Positions 17,500 through 26,513 of a DNA stretch of 64,000 nucleotides are shown one piece after another (position 1 is the first letter of the stretch; the number at the start of each line of letters is the position of its first letter). The notes beneath the pieces were generated by a model, which was given only the letters and a program-made list of their open reading frames with translations, did no database searches and was not told where the DNA came from. The translations under genes were made by a program, and so were the position numbers. The stretch is from contig JBGTIS010000077.1 in assembly GCA_041745535.1 (NCBI GenBank), forward strand, positions 28,358-92,357. Reading direction: 5' to 3'. Origin of the DNA: JBGTIS01 sp041745535 (lineage in GTDB: Bacteria; Bacteroidota; Bacteroidia; Cytophagales; Cyclobacteriaceae).

Positions 17500-20400
17500 T
17501 TGAGCGGTAAAAAAGATATAGGGAGCGTGATCAGGAACACAATTGTAAAGTCCATACTATGGGTGGTGATTACTGTGTTTGTTGCTTTCGTGGCTTTGTT
17601 TGCCATTATTCAGATACCTTACCTGCAAACGCGTATTACTCAAAAACTTACGGAAATTATATCTGAGAAAACTGGTTTTAGTGCCTCGGTAAACCATGTC
17701 AATATCAAATGGTTTGATGTGGTGGTACTGGATAGTATCGCGATCCGGGATAAAAATGACCGTGATATGATCGCTATCAAAACCCTAACGGTTGACTTTG
17801 ATCTTCAGAACTTGGTTAATGGTGAGGCTATTTATCTGGACGAAGCTGTGGTGGATGGTGGCCGGGTAAACCTGGTAAAAGATACTACCCTTAACCTGCT
17901 GAATATCGATGAATTTATTCGGGCCATTAATAATCTGATTAAAAAAGACAGCACCCAAAAATCTAAAGCAGGTAAACCTTTTAGAATTGGCGATGTCCTA
18001 ATCAGAAATACGGCTTTTAGCTTGGATGATCCGGGAAAGGACTCAATTTCAGATCGTTTCGATCATAACCATTTTCAGCTGTTAGATGTCAATGCCGATA
18101 TCCGGGAACTTACTGTAACAGCCGACTCTTTTGGGATTTCTTTGGAGAAACTAAGCTGCCTGGAACCCGCGACTCAGTTTCGGGTACATAACATGGCTAC
18201 CGATTATGGGTTTACCAGCAATCGGATGACTTTTAAAAATCTATTGTTTCAGGCAGGTGACAGCGAGATTCGTGATTCTTTAATTTTCAAATATAACTCT
18301 AAGGCTAATCTTGGTTATTTTATCGACAGTGTACAAATTGTTTCCCATATTGATCATGCCCGAATTGCCTCCAGTGACCTGGGTGTATTTGCTCCCTATT
18401 TTCAGGGAATTGAAGATACCTATACCTTAACCGGAAACTTTGATGGTCGGGTAAGAAGATTTGGCGTTAAAAATTTAGTGTTTGGATTTGGCAATCGGAG
18501 CCTGTTAACAGGAAATGTGAATTTTGACGGTTTACCCGATTTCCGGTCTACTTTTATTGACGTAAAATTTAAACAGTCAAAAGTTAATACCACTGACCTG
18601 CAGCCTTACCTGGAAAATAAAAATTTACTGACAGTAAAAAAATTTGGTGAAATCCAGTTTAACGCGCAATTTCTGGGGTTTTTCAACGATTTTGTGGCCG
18701 ATGGCAATTTTAGCACCGATTTGGGTAAAATCCAGTCCGACATTAACCTTAAAATTGAGGAACCTTCCCGTTATTCAGGTAACCTGGCCATGTATGATTT
18801 TGACCTGGGTAAGCTCACCGATGCTCAGGATCTGATACAAAAAATAGATTTCGATGGCAGCATCGATGGTTCAGGTTTTACCGTAGATAATGCCATTGTT
18901 GATCTGAAAGCAAAATTTAATTACCTGGACTTTAAGCAGTATCGGTACCGGAACATTAATACTGACGCGCAATTGGCAAAATCTTATTTTCAGGGAACTT
19001 TAAGTATCAACGATCCAAATCTGAAATTTCGGGCCAATGGAACGGTAGATCTTCGAAATGGTAAAGAAGAAGTGGAACTGGAAGCAGCACTGGACACCGC
19101 TTTTTTGAAACCCATTCATCTTACCCAGGAAGAAACGTTTGTCAGCACCTATGTAAAAGCTAATACCGCAGGGTTGGCACTGGATAGCATTACCGGCGAA
19201 GCCCAGTTTAAAGATATTTCCATTTATTATAAAGACCGCTCCCTTACCATTGATTCCTTACAGTTTTTTTCGGAAAGAGTAAAGAATAACCGGCTGGTTT
19301 CACTCAAATCAGACCGATTCAATGTAATGCTACAGGGAGATTACCAGTTTACATCATTGTATCAGGACGTAAAGCAGTTATTTGAAGAATATAAACTTAT
19401 TTTCCTCAACGATGAGGAAGCTTTACATAACTACTTTGTCGCCAAAAAATTGTCTCGAAGCAAAGGTGAAAAAGACCAGGTAGCCAACAAATATAATCTG
19501 GATTATGATATCACGCTTTTCGATGCCAATCCTTTACTAAACATTTTTGCCCCTGATATTTCAGTATCGAGAAATGCCAGGCTACGAGGGAATTTTACCA
19601 AAGGCTATACTTCAATTTTCTCGTTTAGCGCCAACATTGATACCCTGGCCTATAAGCATGCTTATTTTATGAATAACACGATTGACGTATCAAGTTCTAA
19701 AATTGCTGATAGTACCAATGTGCTGGCCATGGCGTATCTGTATTCTGAAAAACAGGACTTTAAAGATGCTTATGACGACTCAAAATTAAAAATGGAAAAT
19801 TTGAAATTTGAAGCGGTATGGGATAATGGGAACATCGAATTTCAGCAAAATATAAGGCAGGCCGAAACCGATAATTATGCAAATATAGCCGGCGAAGTCG
19901 AGTTTCTTAAAGACAGTACAGAAATACGGTTTAAGCCTTCAGATTTTATGGCAGTAGGGAAACACTGGCAATTTTCAAAAGAAAATAAAATCGTGTTTGC
20001 CAACAATGAATTGTATTTTGATGATTTTGTGCTTTACAACGAACAGGATAATACCGAACGACAGGAAATTTCCGCGTTAGGAAAACTTGGAAATAATCCT
20101 GAAGATAAACTAACCATTAAAATTGATCAGTTTCAGGTTGATAACATCAACCCGCTGGTAGCAGAAAAGGGCCGCGAGTATTTTGGTGAGATCAATGGTT
20201 TTTTCGAAATCAGTAAACCCTTAATGACCCCTGATTCGGCAGACAACAGGTTGATCCTGACCAGCAATCTTTCCATTGCCGGATTTGCCATTAACGATTT
20301 CAACGTAGGCAATATGTATGGCCTGGCCGACTGGAACAATGACAAAAACGAGTTGAGTATGAATTTCAACGTTGTTCGGGACGATTTCCGGATCATTTCG

Positions 20401-22155
20401 GTATATGGCGCTTACAGGCCGCGGGAAGAACAGGATCAACTTGATATGACGGCCACTTTTAATAATGCCAATATCAATGTGCTTGAACCTTATGTAAGTG
20501 ATATTTTCTCGGAAGTGAGGGGAAAAGCAAATGGCAAGTTCACCGTTACCGGTACCCTCGATTATCCTATTTTGAAGGGGGATGGCTTAATAAAAGAAGG
20601 TCACCTGAAAGTCAATCTGTTAAATACCCAATACCGGTTTAATGGGAATATGTTTTTTGACCAGAATACCATTGGGGTGAACGATTTGGTATTAAAAGAC
20701 GAAAGGGGAGAGGAAGCGGTATTCAATGGCGGGATTTTTCACGATGGGTTCCGGGATTTTATTATTGATTTGACGGGCGATTTTAAAAACGCGACGGTGC
20801 TTAATACCACTTCCGCTGATAATAACCTGTATTATGGCAAAGCCGTTGCTACCGGTTCGGTAAACTTTTTAGGTGCTTTCAATCATTTAAATATTACGGC
20901 AAAAGGGACTACCAATAAAGGGACCAGGCTTTTTATCCCGCTGGAAGGTGAATCCAACGTGGAACAATCCGATTTTATCCATTTTGTAAGCGCGGCTGAA
21001 GAAGAAAGGTTGCAGGCAGAAGCGGAAGCAAAAGTTAAACTTACAGGCATCAATCTGGATATGGAAATCGACATTACACCCGATGCGTATGGCGAGATAA
21101 TTTTTGATATTAAAACCGGAGACATTATTCGCGGAAGGGGAACCGGACAATTAAAACTGAACGTGAATACCGATGGTGAATTCAGCATGTTTGGCGATTA
21201 TCAGTTTACCGAAGGTGGGTATAACTTTACCTTATATAATATTGTAAACAAAGAATTCAGCATTCAGCCAGGTAGCAGTATTTCCTGGTATGGTGATCCT
21301 TACGGTGGTATTTTAAATATCAAAGCCCTGTACAAGCAAACCGCATCATTGGCACCATTGGTTTCCGATCCGGATGCCAGGCAAAGCGCGGAAATAAAAA
21401 GAAGGTATCCGGCCGAAGTAGTGCTGAATCTGAAAGATGAACTGATGTCGCCTACTATTAGTTTCGATATCAATATTCTGGATTACCCCGAAAATAATTT
21501 TGAACTGAACGTAGCCGTCGAGAATTTTGAAAGTACCATCGCCGCCGACGAGCAGGAACTGAACCGGCAGGTATTCAGCCTGATTATTTTGAGAAAATTC
21601 TCTGACAGGAATTCCTTTGATGGTTCCAATGCGGTGGGGAGCAGTGTGAGTGAGTTAATATCCAATCAGTTTAGTTACTGGCTAAGCCAGGTTGACGAAA
21701 ACCTTGAGATTGATATTGATTTGGGTTCATTTGATAATGACGAGTTCAATACATTTCAGCTGCGGTTGTCGTATACTTTTCTGGATGGAAGATTACAAAT
21801 AACCCGCGATGGTGGTTTTACCGATGTGAATAACCAAACCAATACGGCGAGTGTGATTGGCGATGTTACCGTAGAGTATTTGCTTACCCAGGATGGCAAG
21901 CTAAGGGTGAAATTATACAATCGGAATAATTTTAACAGCTTAAACGCGGCTATTTCCAATGCCACCAATACTACGCAAGGTATCAGTCTGGTGCATGTGG
22001 AAAGCTTTGATAAAATTAAAGAACTGTTTAGCAAAGCACGTGAGAAGGCATTACAGGATTCTAATCAGGAAGAGGAAGACGATGAGAATAAACCGATCGC
22101 CACCGATAAACCCGAATTGCTGATGGTTATTCCTGAAAATAAACCAGAAGAATAA
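17500..22155 (+). CDS. tamB: TamB-like translocation and assembly module protein (DUF490)
   Basis: A very large protein, 1551 residues, with one N-terminal membrane anchor (about residues 13-36) followed by AsmA/TamB-type beta-rich repeats that run the length of the periplasmic part. The C-terminal TamB/DUF490 domain spans about 1150-1480. It includes the segments GNINGFFEIS-like EYFGEINGFFEI, the IRGRGTGQLKL motif and DGRLQITRDGGF. TamB-type bridges move phospholipids or help outer-membrane protein assembly. Translation probably starts at TTG (17500), because the ATG at 17495 is in another frame and meets a stop after two codons. The final 35 residues are an acidic, disordered tail (QEEEDDENK). 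It is divergent from tsaD. Confidence 0.92.
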   Translation: MSGKKDIGSVIRNTIVKSILWVVITVFVAFVALFAIIQIPYLQTRITQKLTEIISEKTGFSASVNHVNIKWFDVVVLDSIAIRDKNDRDMIAIKTLTVDFDLQNLVNGEAIYLDEAVVDGGRVNLVKDTTLNLLNIDEFIRAINNLIKKDSTQKSKAGKPFRIGDVLIRNTAFSLDDPGKDSISDRFDHNHFQLLDVNADIRELTVTADSFGISLEKLSCLEPATQFRVHNMATDYGFTSNRMTFKNLLFQAGDSEIRDSLIFKYNSKANLGYFIDSVQIVSHIDHARIASSDLGVFAPYFQGIEDTYTLTGNFDGRVRRFGVKNLVFGFGNRSLLTGNVNFDGLPDFRSTFIDVKFKQSKVNTTDLQPYLENKNLLTVKKFGEIQFNAQFLGFFNDFVADGNFSTDLGKIQSDINLKIEEPSRYSGNLAMYDFDLGKLTDAQDLIQKIDFDGSIDGSGFTVDNAIVDLKAKFNYLDFKQYRYRNINTDAQLAKSYFQGTLSINDPNLKFRANGTVDLRNGKEEVELEAALDTAFLKPIHLTQEETFVSTYVKANTAGLALDSITGEAQFKDISIYYKDRSLTIDSLQFFSERVKNNRLVSLKSDRFNVMLQGDYQFTSLYQDVKQLFEEYKLIFLNDEEALHNYFVAKKLSRSKGEKDQVANKYNLDYDITLFDANPLLNIFAPDISVSRNARLRGNFTKGYTSIFSFSANIDTLAYKHAYFMNNTIDVSSSKIADSTNVLAMAYLYSEKQDFKDAYDDSKLKMENLKFEAVWDNGNIEFQQNIRQAETDNYANIAGEVEFLKDSTEIRFKPSDFMAVGKHWQFSKENKIVFANNELYFDDFVLYNEQDNTERQEISALGKLGNNPEDKLTIKIDQFQVDNINPLVAEKGREYFGEINGFFEISKPLMTPDSADNRLILTSNLSIAGFAINDFNVGNMYGLADWNNDKNELSMNFNVVRDDFRIISVYGAYRPREEQDQLDMTATFNNANINVLEPYVSDIFSEVRGKANGKFTVTGTLDYPILKGDGLIKEGHLKVNLLNTQYRFNGNMFFDQNTIGVNDLVLKDERGEEAVFNGGIFHDGFRDFIIDLTGDFKNATVLNTTSADNNLYYGKAVATGSVNFLGAFNHLNITAKGTTNKGTRLFIPLEGESNVEQSDFIHFVSAAEEERLQAEAEAKVKLTGINLDMEIDITPDAYGEIIFDIKTGDIIRGRGTGQLKLNVNTDGEFSMFGDYQFTEGGYNFTLYNIVNKEFSIQPGSSISWYGDPYGGILNIKALYKQTASLAPLVSDPDARQSAEIKRRYPAEVVLNLKDELMSPTISFDINILDYPENNFELNVAVENFESTIAADEQELNRQVFSLIILRKFSDRNSFDGSNAVGSSVSELISNQFSYWLSQVDENLEIDIDLGSFDNDEFNTFQLRLSYTFLDGRLQITRDGGFTDVNNQTNTASVIGDVTVEYLLTQDGKLRVKLYNRNNFNSLNAAISNATNTTQGISLVHVESFDKIKELFSKAREKALQDSNQEEEDDENKPIATDKPELLMVIPENKPEE

Positions 22156-22156
22156 T

Positions 22157-22187
22157 GCCTTGGTTCATCGCACGCACAAACCAAGGC
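22157..22187. terminator. Stem-loop between convergent tamB and rhodanese gene
   Basis: GCCTTGGTT and AACCAAGGC form a perfect 9-bp stem around a 13-base loop, exactly in the 38-bp gap between two convergent genes. There is no T-tract, so it may act as an RNA-stabilising or Rho-assisted terminator rather than a standard one. Confidence 0.5.
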
Positions 22188-22193
22188 TAATAT

Positions 22194-22493
22194 TTATCCG
22201 AAAGATTCATTATAGGCCAGAATTCCACCTTTCAGATTATATAAATTCGAAAATTTCCCTGTTTTTTCAAGTTGCTGTATGGCAGTGGCGCTTCTTTTCC
22301 CACTGCGGCAATGAACGATCACTTTTTTATCTTTAGCGATTTCTTCCTGATGGTCCAGAACTTCTCCGAGTGGAATGAGGGCGCCTCCCAAATTATCTGT
22401 TTCATATTCGTCAGGTTCCCGAACATCAATTAATTGGAAATCTTCATGACGGTCTTTCATGTTTTTTAATTCCTGTACTGTGATCTCTTTCAT
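22194..22493 (-). CDS. Single-domain rhodanese-like protein
   Basis: A 99-residue single rhodanese domain. QLIDVREPDEYETDNLGGALIPLGEV and the active-site loop VIVHCRSGKRSATAI (Cys near residue 65) are typical of GlpE/PspE-like cytoplasmic sulfurtransferases or sulfur carriers. It has no signal peptide. It is divergent from the OsmC gene across a 100-bp gap that holds a perfect palindrome, so the two may share a regulator that senses sulfur or peroxide stress. That link is inference. Confidence 0.93.
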   Translation of the reverse strand: MKEITVQELKNMKDRHEDFQLIDVREPDEYETDNLGGALIPLGEVLDHQEEIAKDKKVIVHCRSGKRSATAIQQLEKTGKFSNLYNLKGGILAYNESFG

Positions 22494-22530
22494 GTTTCTT
22501 CTAATTTTATGTCATAAGAAATAATTAGTC

Positions 22531-22550
22531 TTTACTTTTACAAAAGTAAA
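22531..22550. promoter_or_regulatory. Perfect palindrome in the rhodanese/OsmC divergent gap
   Basis: TTTACTTTT and AAAAGTAAA are exact inverse complements separated by two bases. The site is central in the gap between two divergently transcribed redox/sulfur genes and is a candidate operator. AT-rich palindromes occur by chance more often than GC-rich ones, so confidence is modest. Confidence 0.4.
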
Positions 22551-22595
22551 ATATTTTGAGTTCAGAGAAATACAAGCACGTTATTTATTAAAAGA

Positions 22596-23027
22596 ATGAA
22601 AATTGTAATGAAGCGCCTGAATCAGGCTTTCCATATAGAAGGAGTAAATGAAACGGGTCAGCATGTACATTTAGATGCCTCACCGGCTGTTGGGGGTGAG
22701 AATATGGGGATGCGGCCCATGGAATTGTTACTGGCAGCCGCGGGAAGTTGCAGCGGTATTGATATTATCAATATATTAAAAAAACAGCGGCAGCCGCTCG
22801 AACAATTCAAAATAGAGGTGGAAGGGGAAAGGCAAAAGGATGTAATTCCTTCATTATTTGAAAAAATTCATATTCATTATACCTTTACGGGCAATCTGGA
22901 TGAAAAAAAAGTGGAGCGAGCCATTGCCCTTTCATTGGGAGAGTATTGTTCGGTTACCAAAATGTTGGAAAAAACCGCAACCATTACTTCCAGTTTTAAA
23001 ATTTTGAGCAAAACTGAATCCGTTTGA
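22596..23027 (+). CDS. OsmC-family peroxiredoxin-like protein
   Basis: A 143-residue OsmC/YhfA-type protein. The first half carries GMRPMELLLAAAGSCSGIDI with one redox Cys, and the second lies in LGEYCSVTKMLEKTA. OsmC/Ohr proteins reduce organic hydroperoxides through these two cysteines. The shorter YhfA-like branch, to which the GMRPMELLLAA context points, has a less certain role. It is soluble and cytoplasmic. It precedes a metZ-like gene by about 60 bases on the same strand, so a sulfur-linked transcription unit is possible. Confidence 0.9.
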   Translation: MKIVMKRLNQAFHIEGVNETGQHVHLDASPAVGGENMGMRPMELLLAAAGSCSGIDIINILKKQRQPLEQFKIEVEGERQKDVIPSLFEKIHIHYTFTGNLDEKKVERAIALSLGEYCSVTKMLEKTATITSSFKILSKTESV

Positions 23028-23090
23028 AAATGAAACTTTCGTATTACAGATTATAAAGTGGGATTAGAATTGTAAAGTTAAAGAAAAGGA

Positions 23091-24287
23091 ATGCCATCAA
23101 GTAAAAATTTTGAGACCAACGCCGTTCGTACGCAAACAGAGAGAAGTCAGCACCGTGAACACAGTGTGCCCATATATGCTACTTCCAGCTTTGTTTTTGA
23201 TGATGCCGACCAGGCCAAAAGTTTATTCGCTGACGAGGAAGAAGGGAATATTTACACCCGTTTTTCAAACCCGAACAATAATGAGTTTATAGAAAAACTT
23301 TGTTTGCTGGAAGGTACGGAAGATGGCGTTGCTACGGCATCGGGCATGGCGGCTATGTTTATAAGTATGGCCGCTTTTTTAAACAGTGGCGATCATATTC
23401 TGGCTTCGCGGTCATTATTTGGTTCAACGCACCAGATTCTAACCAAAATACTGCCCCGGTGGAATATTTCTCATTCGTACGTCGATATCCATCGGCCGGA
23501 AACCTGGGAAGAAAATATCAGGCCCAACACCAAAATGCTGTTCGTGGAAACCCCTTCTAACCCGGGACTGGACCTGATTGATTTGGAGCAGTTGAGCAAG
23601 ATTGCCAAAAAGCATAACCTGTTATTAAACGTTGATAACTGTTTCGCGACCCCGTATTTACAAAATCCCGCACAATTGGGCGCTGATCTGGTTACACATT
23701 CAGCCACCAAATTTATCGATGGCCAGGGCAGAACAATCGCGGGGGCAGTGTTGGGTAGAAATGACCTGATAAAAGAATTACGTTTTTTTGCCCGCCATAC
23801 CGGCCCGGCATTATCTCCTTTTAATGGCTGGATATTGTCAAAAAGCCTTGAAACACTTGCGGTTCGTATGGAGCGGCATTGCAAAAACGCGTTAACACTT
23901 GCCCGTATATTAGAAGAACATGAGGAAATTGTTCAGGTTAAATATCCATTCTTACCATCACACCCTCAGCACACCCTAGCGTTAAAGCAAATGAAGCTTG
24001 GCGGTGGTTTACTGACTTTCGAGCTGAAAGGGGGCATCGAACGCGGTAAACATTTCCTAAATAGTCTGGAAATGTTATCTCATACCGCCAATCTGGGAGA
24101 TACCCGTTCCATCGCTACCCATCCGGCTTCTACCACGCATTCCAAGCTAACTGATGAGGAAAGGCTGGCTGTCGGCATTACACCTGGTTTGATTAGGGTT
24201 TCTGTAGGTTTGGAACACATAGATGACATAGTCGCTGATATAGAGCAGGCTATCGTGAAGACCAAAGTACCAGAAAAAGTGAAGTAA
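23091..24287 (+). CDS. metZ: PLP-dependent trans-sulfuration enzyme, O-succinylhomoserine sulfhydrylase-like
   Basis: A 398-residue Cys/Met-metabolism PLP enzyme. Visible features are the YTRFSNPNNNEF substrate loop, GVATASGMAAMFISMAAFL, the strand with VDNCFATPYLQNP, the PLP lysine in HSATKFIDGQGRTIAGAV, and the C-terminal THPASTTHSKLTDEER followed by GLIRVSVGLEH. The SATKFIDGQGR context is characteristic of O-succinylhomoserine sulfhydrylase (MetZ), which makes homocysteine from sulfide. Methionine gamma-lyase or cystathionine gamma-synthase cannot be excluded. It lies behind OsmC and is convergent with a GroES-like gene. Confidence 0.85.
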   Translation: MPSSKNFETNAVRTQTERSQHREHSVPIYATSSFVFDDADQAKSLFADEEEGNIYTRFSNPNNNEFIEKLCLLEGTEDGVATASGMAAMFISMAAFLNSGDHILASRSLFGSTHQILTKILPRWNISHSYVDIHRPETWEENIRPNTKMLFVETPSNPGLDLIDLEQLSKIAKKHNLLLNVDNCFATPYLQNPAQLGADLVTHSATKFIDGQGRTIAGAVLGRNDLIKELRFFARHTGPALSPFNGWILSKSLETLAVRMERHCKNALTLARILEEHEEIVQVKYPFLPSHPQHTLALKQMKLGGGLLTFELKGGIERGKHFLNSLEMLSHTANLGDTRSIATHPASTTHSKLTDEERLAVGITPGLIRVSVGLEHIDDIVADIEQAIVKTKVPEKVK

Positions 24288-24300
24288 ATCTTAGCTTTAA

Positions 24301-24678
24301 TTAAAAAAGCTCTTCTTCCCTTTCAAGCATCAGTATGGAGGACTGAGGTACTATATAATATTTTTCATTGGCGTACATTACTTCCACAGCGCCATTCTGT
24401 AAAAACATCGCCAAATCACCTTCTTTGGCCTGCAATGGTATGTATTTTACTGGTTCCTCTTTTTCTTTCCAGGGTTCATTGTCTTCATTTGGATTGGGAA
24501 TGGGATAGCCAGGACCTATTTTTACCACATAACCTGTTTGTACTTTTTCTTTTTCCTGCACCCCAGGAGGTAAAAATAAACCACTCTTGGTCTGGTCAGA
24601 ACTTTTTTTGGGCCTAACCAGAATTCTGTCACCTACTATAATTAATTTTTTTAATTTACTGTCAGGAGTTACTTCCAT
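24301..24678 (-). CDS. GroES-like co-chaperone family protein
   Basis: A 125-residue protein with the GroES fold pattern: VGDRILVRPKKSSDQTKSGLFLPPGVQ at the start, then TGYVVKIGPGYPIPNPNE and EGDLAMFLQNGAVEVMYANEKYYIVPQSSILM. It is longer than ordinary GroES (about 95 residues), with an insert around NEDNEPWKEKEEPVK, and it does not sit beside groEL. It is therefore a GroES-related paralog rather than the main co-chaperone. It is monocistronic, convergent with metZ and divergent from nuoH. Confidence 0.8.
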   Translation of the reverse strand: MEVTPDSKLKKLIIVGDRILVRPKKSSDQTKSGLFLPPGVQEKEKVQTGYVVKIGPGYPIPNPNEDNEPWKEKEEPVKYIPLQAKEGDLAMFLQNGAVEVMYANEKYYIVPQSSILMLEREEELF

Positions 24679-24735
24679 TTTCTATTCAATTTCTTTTTAC
24701 AAAAGTATTCAATTTTTAAGCTTTATTAAAGAACG

Positions 24736-24762
24736 ATCATTATCATTATAAATGATAGTGAT
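24736..24762. promoter_or_regulatory. Inverted repeat resembling a Fur-type site, between GroES-like and nuoH genes
   Basis: ATCATTATCATT and AATGATAGTGAT form 12-base arms with one mismatch around ATA. The repeated GAT-AAT hexamer character recalls Fur boxes. It lies 67 bases before nuoH and 58 before the GroES-like gene, in a divergent gap, and is a candidate operator for either gene. No regulator is proven. Confidence 0.4.
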
Positions 24763-24828
24763 AACAAAAACCAATCTAAAACGCGAAACATACAAAGTTG
24801 TAATTAACTTTACATCGGTTCAATTTTT

Positions 24829-25980
24829 TTGATAAAAGCTTTTGTAAATACTAGTCAGAAATCTTTATTTAATTTGACAACCTTTATATTCTTTCTTCCT
24901 TTCCTGTTATTGTTCACTGTATTGGCTGTATACGCGGAAAGGAAAATCGCGGCATTTATTCAGGACCGGCTGGGTCCGATGGAGGTTGGATACTATGGCA
25001 TACTTCAAACCGTAGCGGATTTGCTAAAATTGCTGCAAAAGGAAGATATTGTGCCTAAAGCTGCTGACAGGCTTATGTTCAAGGCGGCACCCCTCATTAT
25101 TTTTGTGGCTATTTTCGCTGGTTTTGCTGTAATTCCGCTTACTTCCGGTTATTCAGGGGCAGGCGTTAGTGTAGGTGTTTTTTACCTGTTGGCCATAGTT
25201 TCTTTCGATGTAATCGGTATTCTGATTGCCGGTTGGGGGTCTAACAACAAATTTGCCCTTTTTGGTGCCTTGCGTTCCGTAGCTCAGATTATTTCATATG
25301 AAATTCCGCTCACCTTAACAGTTTTGTGTGTAGTCATTATCTCCCAAACGATGAATTTGCAGGAAATATCCTTTCAGCAGGGCATCTGGATCAATGAATT
25401 TTATGAAGCTGAGAGCATACAAAAAAATTATTTATTTGGTTTAAAAAGTTTAGGTATAGAAACTACCCACCTTGGCGGTATATTAACCTGGAATATTTTT
25501 AGAATACCATTCTTTTTTCTTGTGTTTATTATTTTTTTTATTTCATCCCTGGCAGAATGCAACCGGGCTCCCTTCGACTTACCGGAGGCGGAATCAGAAC
25601 TGATTGGGGGTTACCATACTGAATATTCCGGTTTTCGCTGGTCTATGCTTATGCTTTCTGAATATGCCATGATGCTGCTGGTTAGTTTTCTGGCAGTTAT
25701 TCTGTTTTTAGGAAGTTGGAATACACCTTTTATCAACCTGGGTGCGGTAAAACTGGCAACCTGGACCAGCGGAAGTCCCGGATCAATCGCGGGGCATATA
25801 TGGGGCGCTTTCTGGCTCATCAGTAAAACCATGCTGATCGTTTTTTTGCAGATGTGGGTACGGTGGACCTTTCCTAGACTAAGGGTTGACCAACTCATGG
25901 CACTTTGCTGGAAATATTTAACGCCAGCGGCACTGTTGCTAACTTTTCTTTCTGGAGTTTGGCGATTACTTATGGTTTAA
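24829..25980 (+). CDS. nuoH: NADH-quinone oxidoreductase subunit H, stand-alone
   Basis: A 383-residue membrane protein with about eight or nine hydrophobic segments. It carries the complex I subunit H signatures YAERKIAAFIQDRLGPMEVG and AECNRAPFDLPEAESELIGGYHTEYSG, which line the quinone-binding cavity and the first proton path. The start is TTG. It is somewhat longer than the common 330-350 residues because of an added stretch around residues 185-215, between two membrane helices. No other nuo gene is present here, so this is a detached copy. Either the nuo operon is split or this is a second H subunit. It may belong to a scattered complex I. Confidence 0.93.
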   Translation: MIKAFVNTSQKSLFNLTTFIFFLPFLLLFTVLAVYAERKIAAFIQDRLGPMEVGYYGILQTVADLLKLLQKEDIVPKAADRLMFKAAPLIIFVAIFAGFAVIPLTSGYSGAGVSVGVFYLLAIVSFDVIGILIAGWGSNNKFALFGALRSVAQIISYEIPLTLTVLCVVIISQTMNLQEISFQQGIWINEFYEAESIQKNYLFGLKSLGIETTHLGGILTWNIFRIPFFFLVFIIFFISSLAECNRAPFDLPEAESELIGGYHTEYSGFRWSMLMLSEYAMMLLVSFLAVILFLGSWNTPFINLGAVKLATWTSGSPGSIAGHIWGAFWLISKTMLIVFLQMWVRWTFPRLRVDQLMALCWKYLTPAALLLTFLSGVWRLLMV

Positions 25981-26068
25981 TTAAAAATCACTTTCATTAT
26001 TTTCGGCTTTTTCTTATCAGGATTGTAACTTCAAACTGAATAAGCAAAAACTTAACCGCGGGCTAGCT

Positions 26069-26482
26069 ATGAAAACTAAATTTCCCCCTAAAAAAGATTG
26101 GAAGGTAGGTGGGATATTTATTTTAGTACTAGTTATAATTGGAATCCCGGTGCTACTGACAGATGATTTGCCCACCTGGTTGTATATAATTGAATTTGTT
26201 CCGGTGGTGTTTATCGGTTGGCTTTGGTTTGGTACCGCCTATAGCATTACTGATCAAACCATAAATTACCGAAGTGGACCTTTCAGGGGGAGCATACCCA
26301 TATCAAAAATTAAAAGTATAAAAAAGAATGAGTTTTCCTGGATCGGTTTGCGGCCGAGTCTTTCCTTCGATAGCCTGAAAGTTAAGTATGGTAAGTACCA
26401 TGAAATTTACTTAGCTCCCGCGAACGAAAGCAAATTTCTGGAAATAATACAGCAGTATAATCCGGACGTAATTATTAGGTAG
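26069..26482 (+). CDS. Small membrane protein with a PH-like domain
   Basis: A 137-residue protein with two hydrophobic segments (about residues 13-30 and 36-56) and a C-terminal soluble part that reads like a bacterial PH domain. It includes YSITDQTINYRSGPFRGSIPISKIKSIKK, then SFDSLKVKYGKYHEIYLAPAN. The family is found as small membrane-anchored proteins in Bacteroidota, with unknown function. It follows nuoH by about 90 bases on the same strand, but no functional link is apparent. Confidence 0.75.
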   Translation: MKTKFPPKKDWKVGGIFILVLVIIGIPVLLTDDLPTWLYIIEFVPVVFIGWLWFGTAYSITDQTINYRSGPFRGSIPISKIKSIKKNEFSWIGLRPSLSFDSLKVKYGKYHEIYLAPANESKFLEIIQQYNPDVIIR

Positions 26483-26513
26483 AGAAATAATTTTAGAATA
26501 CCTAAAGTATACT

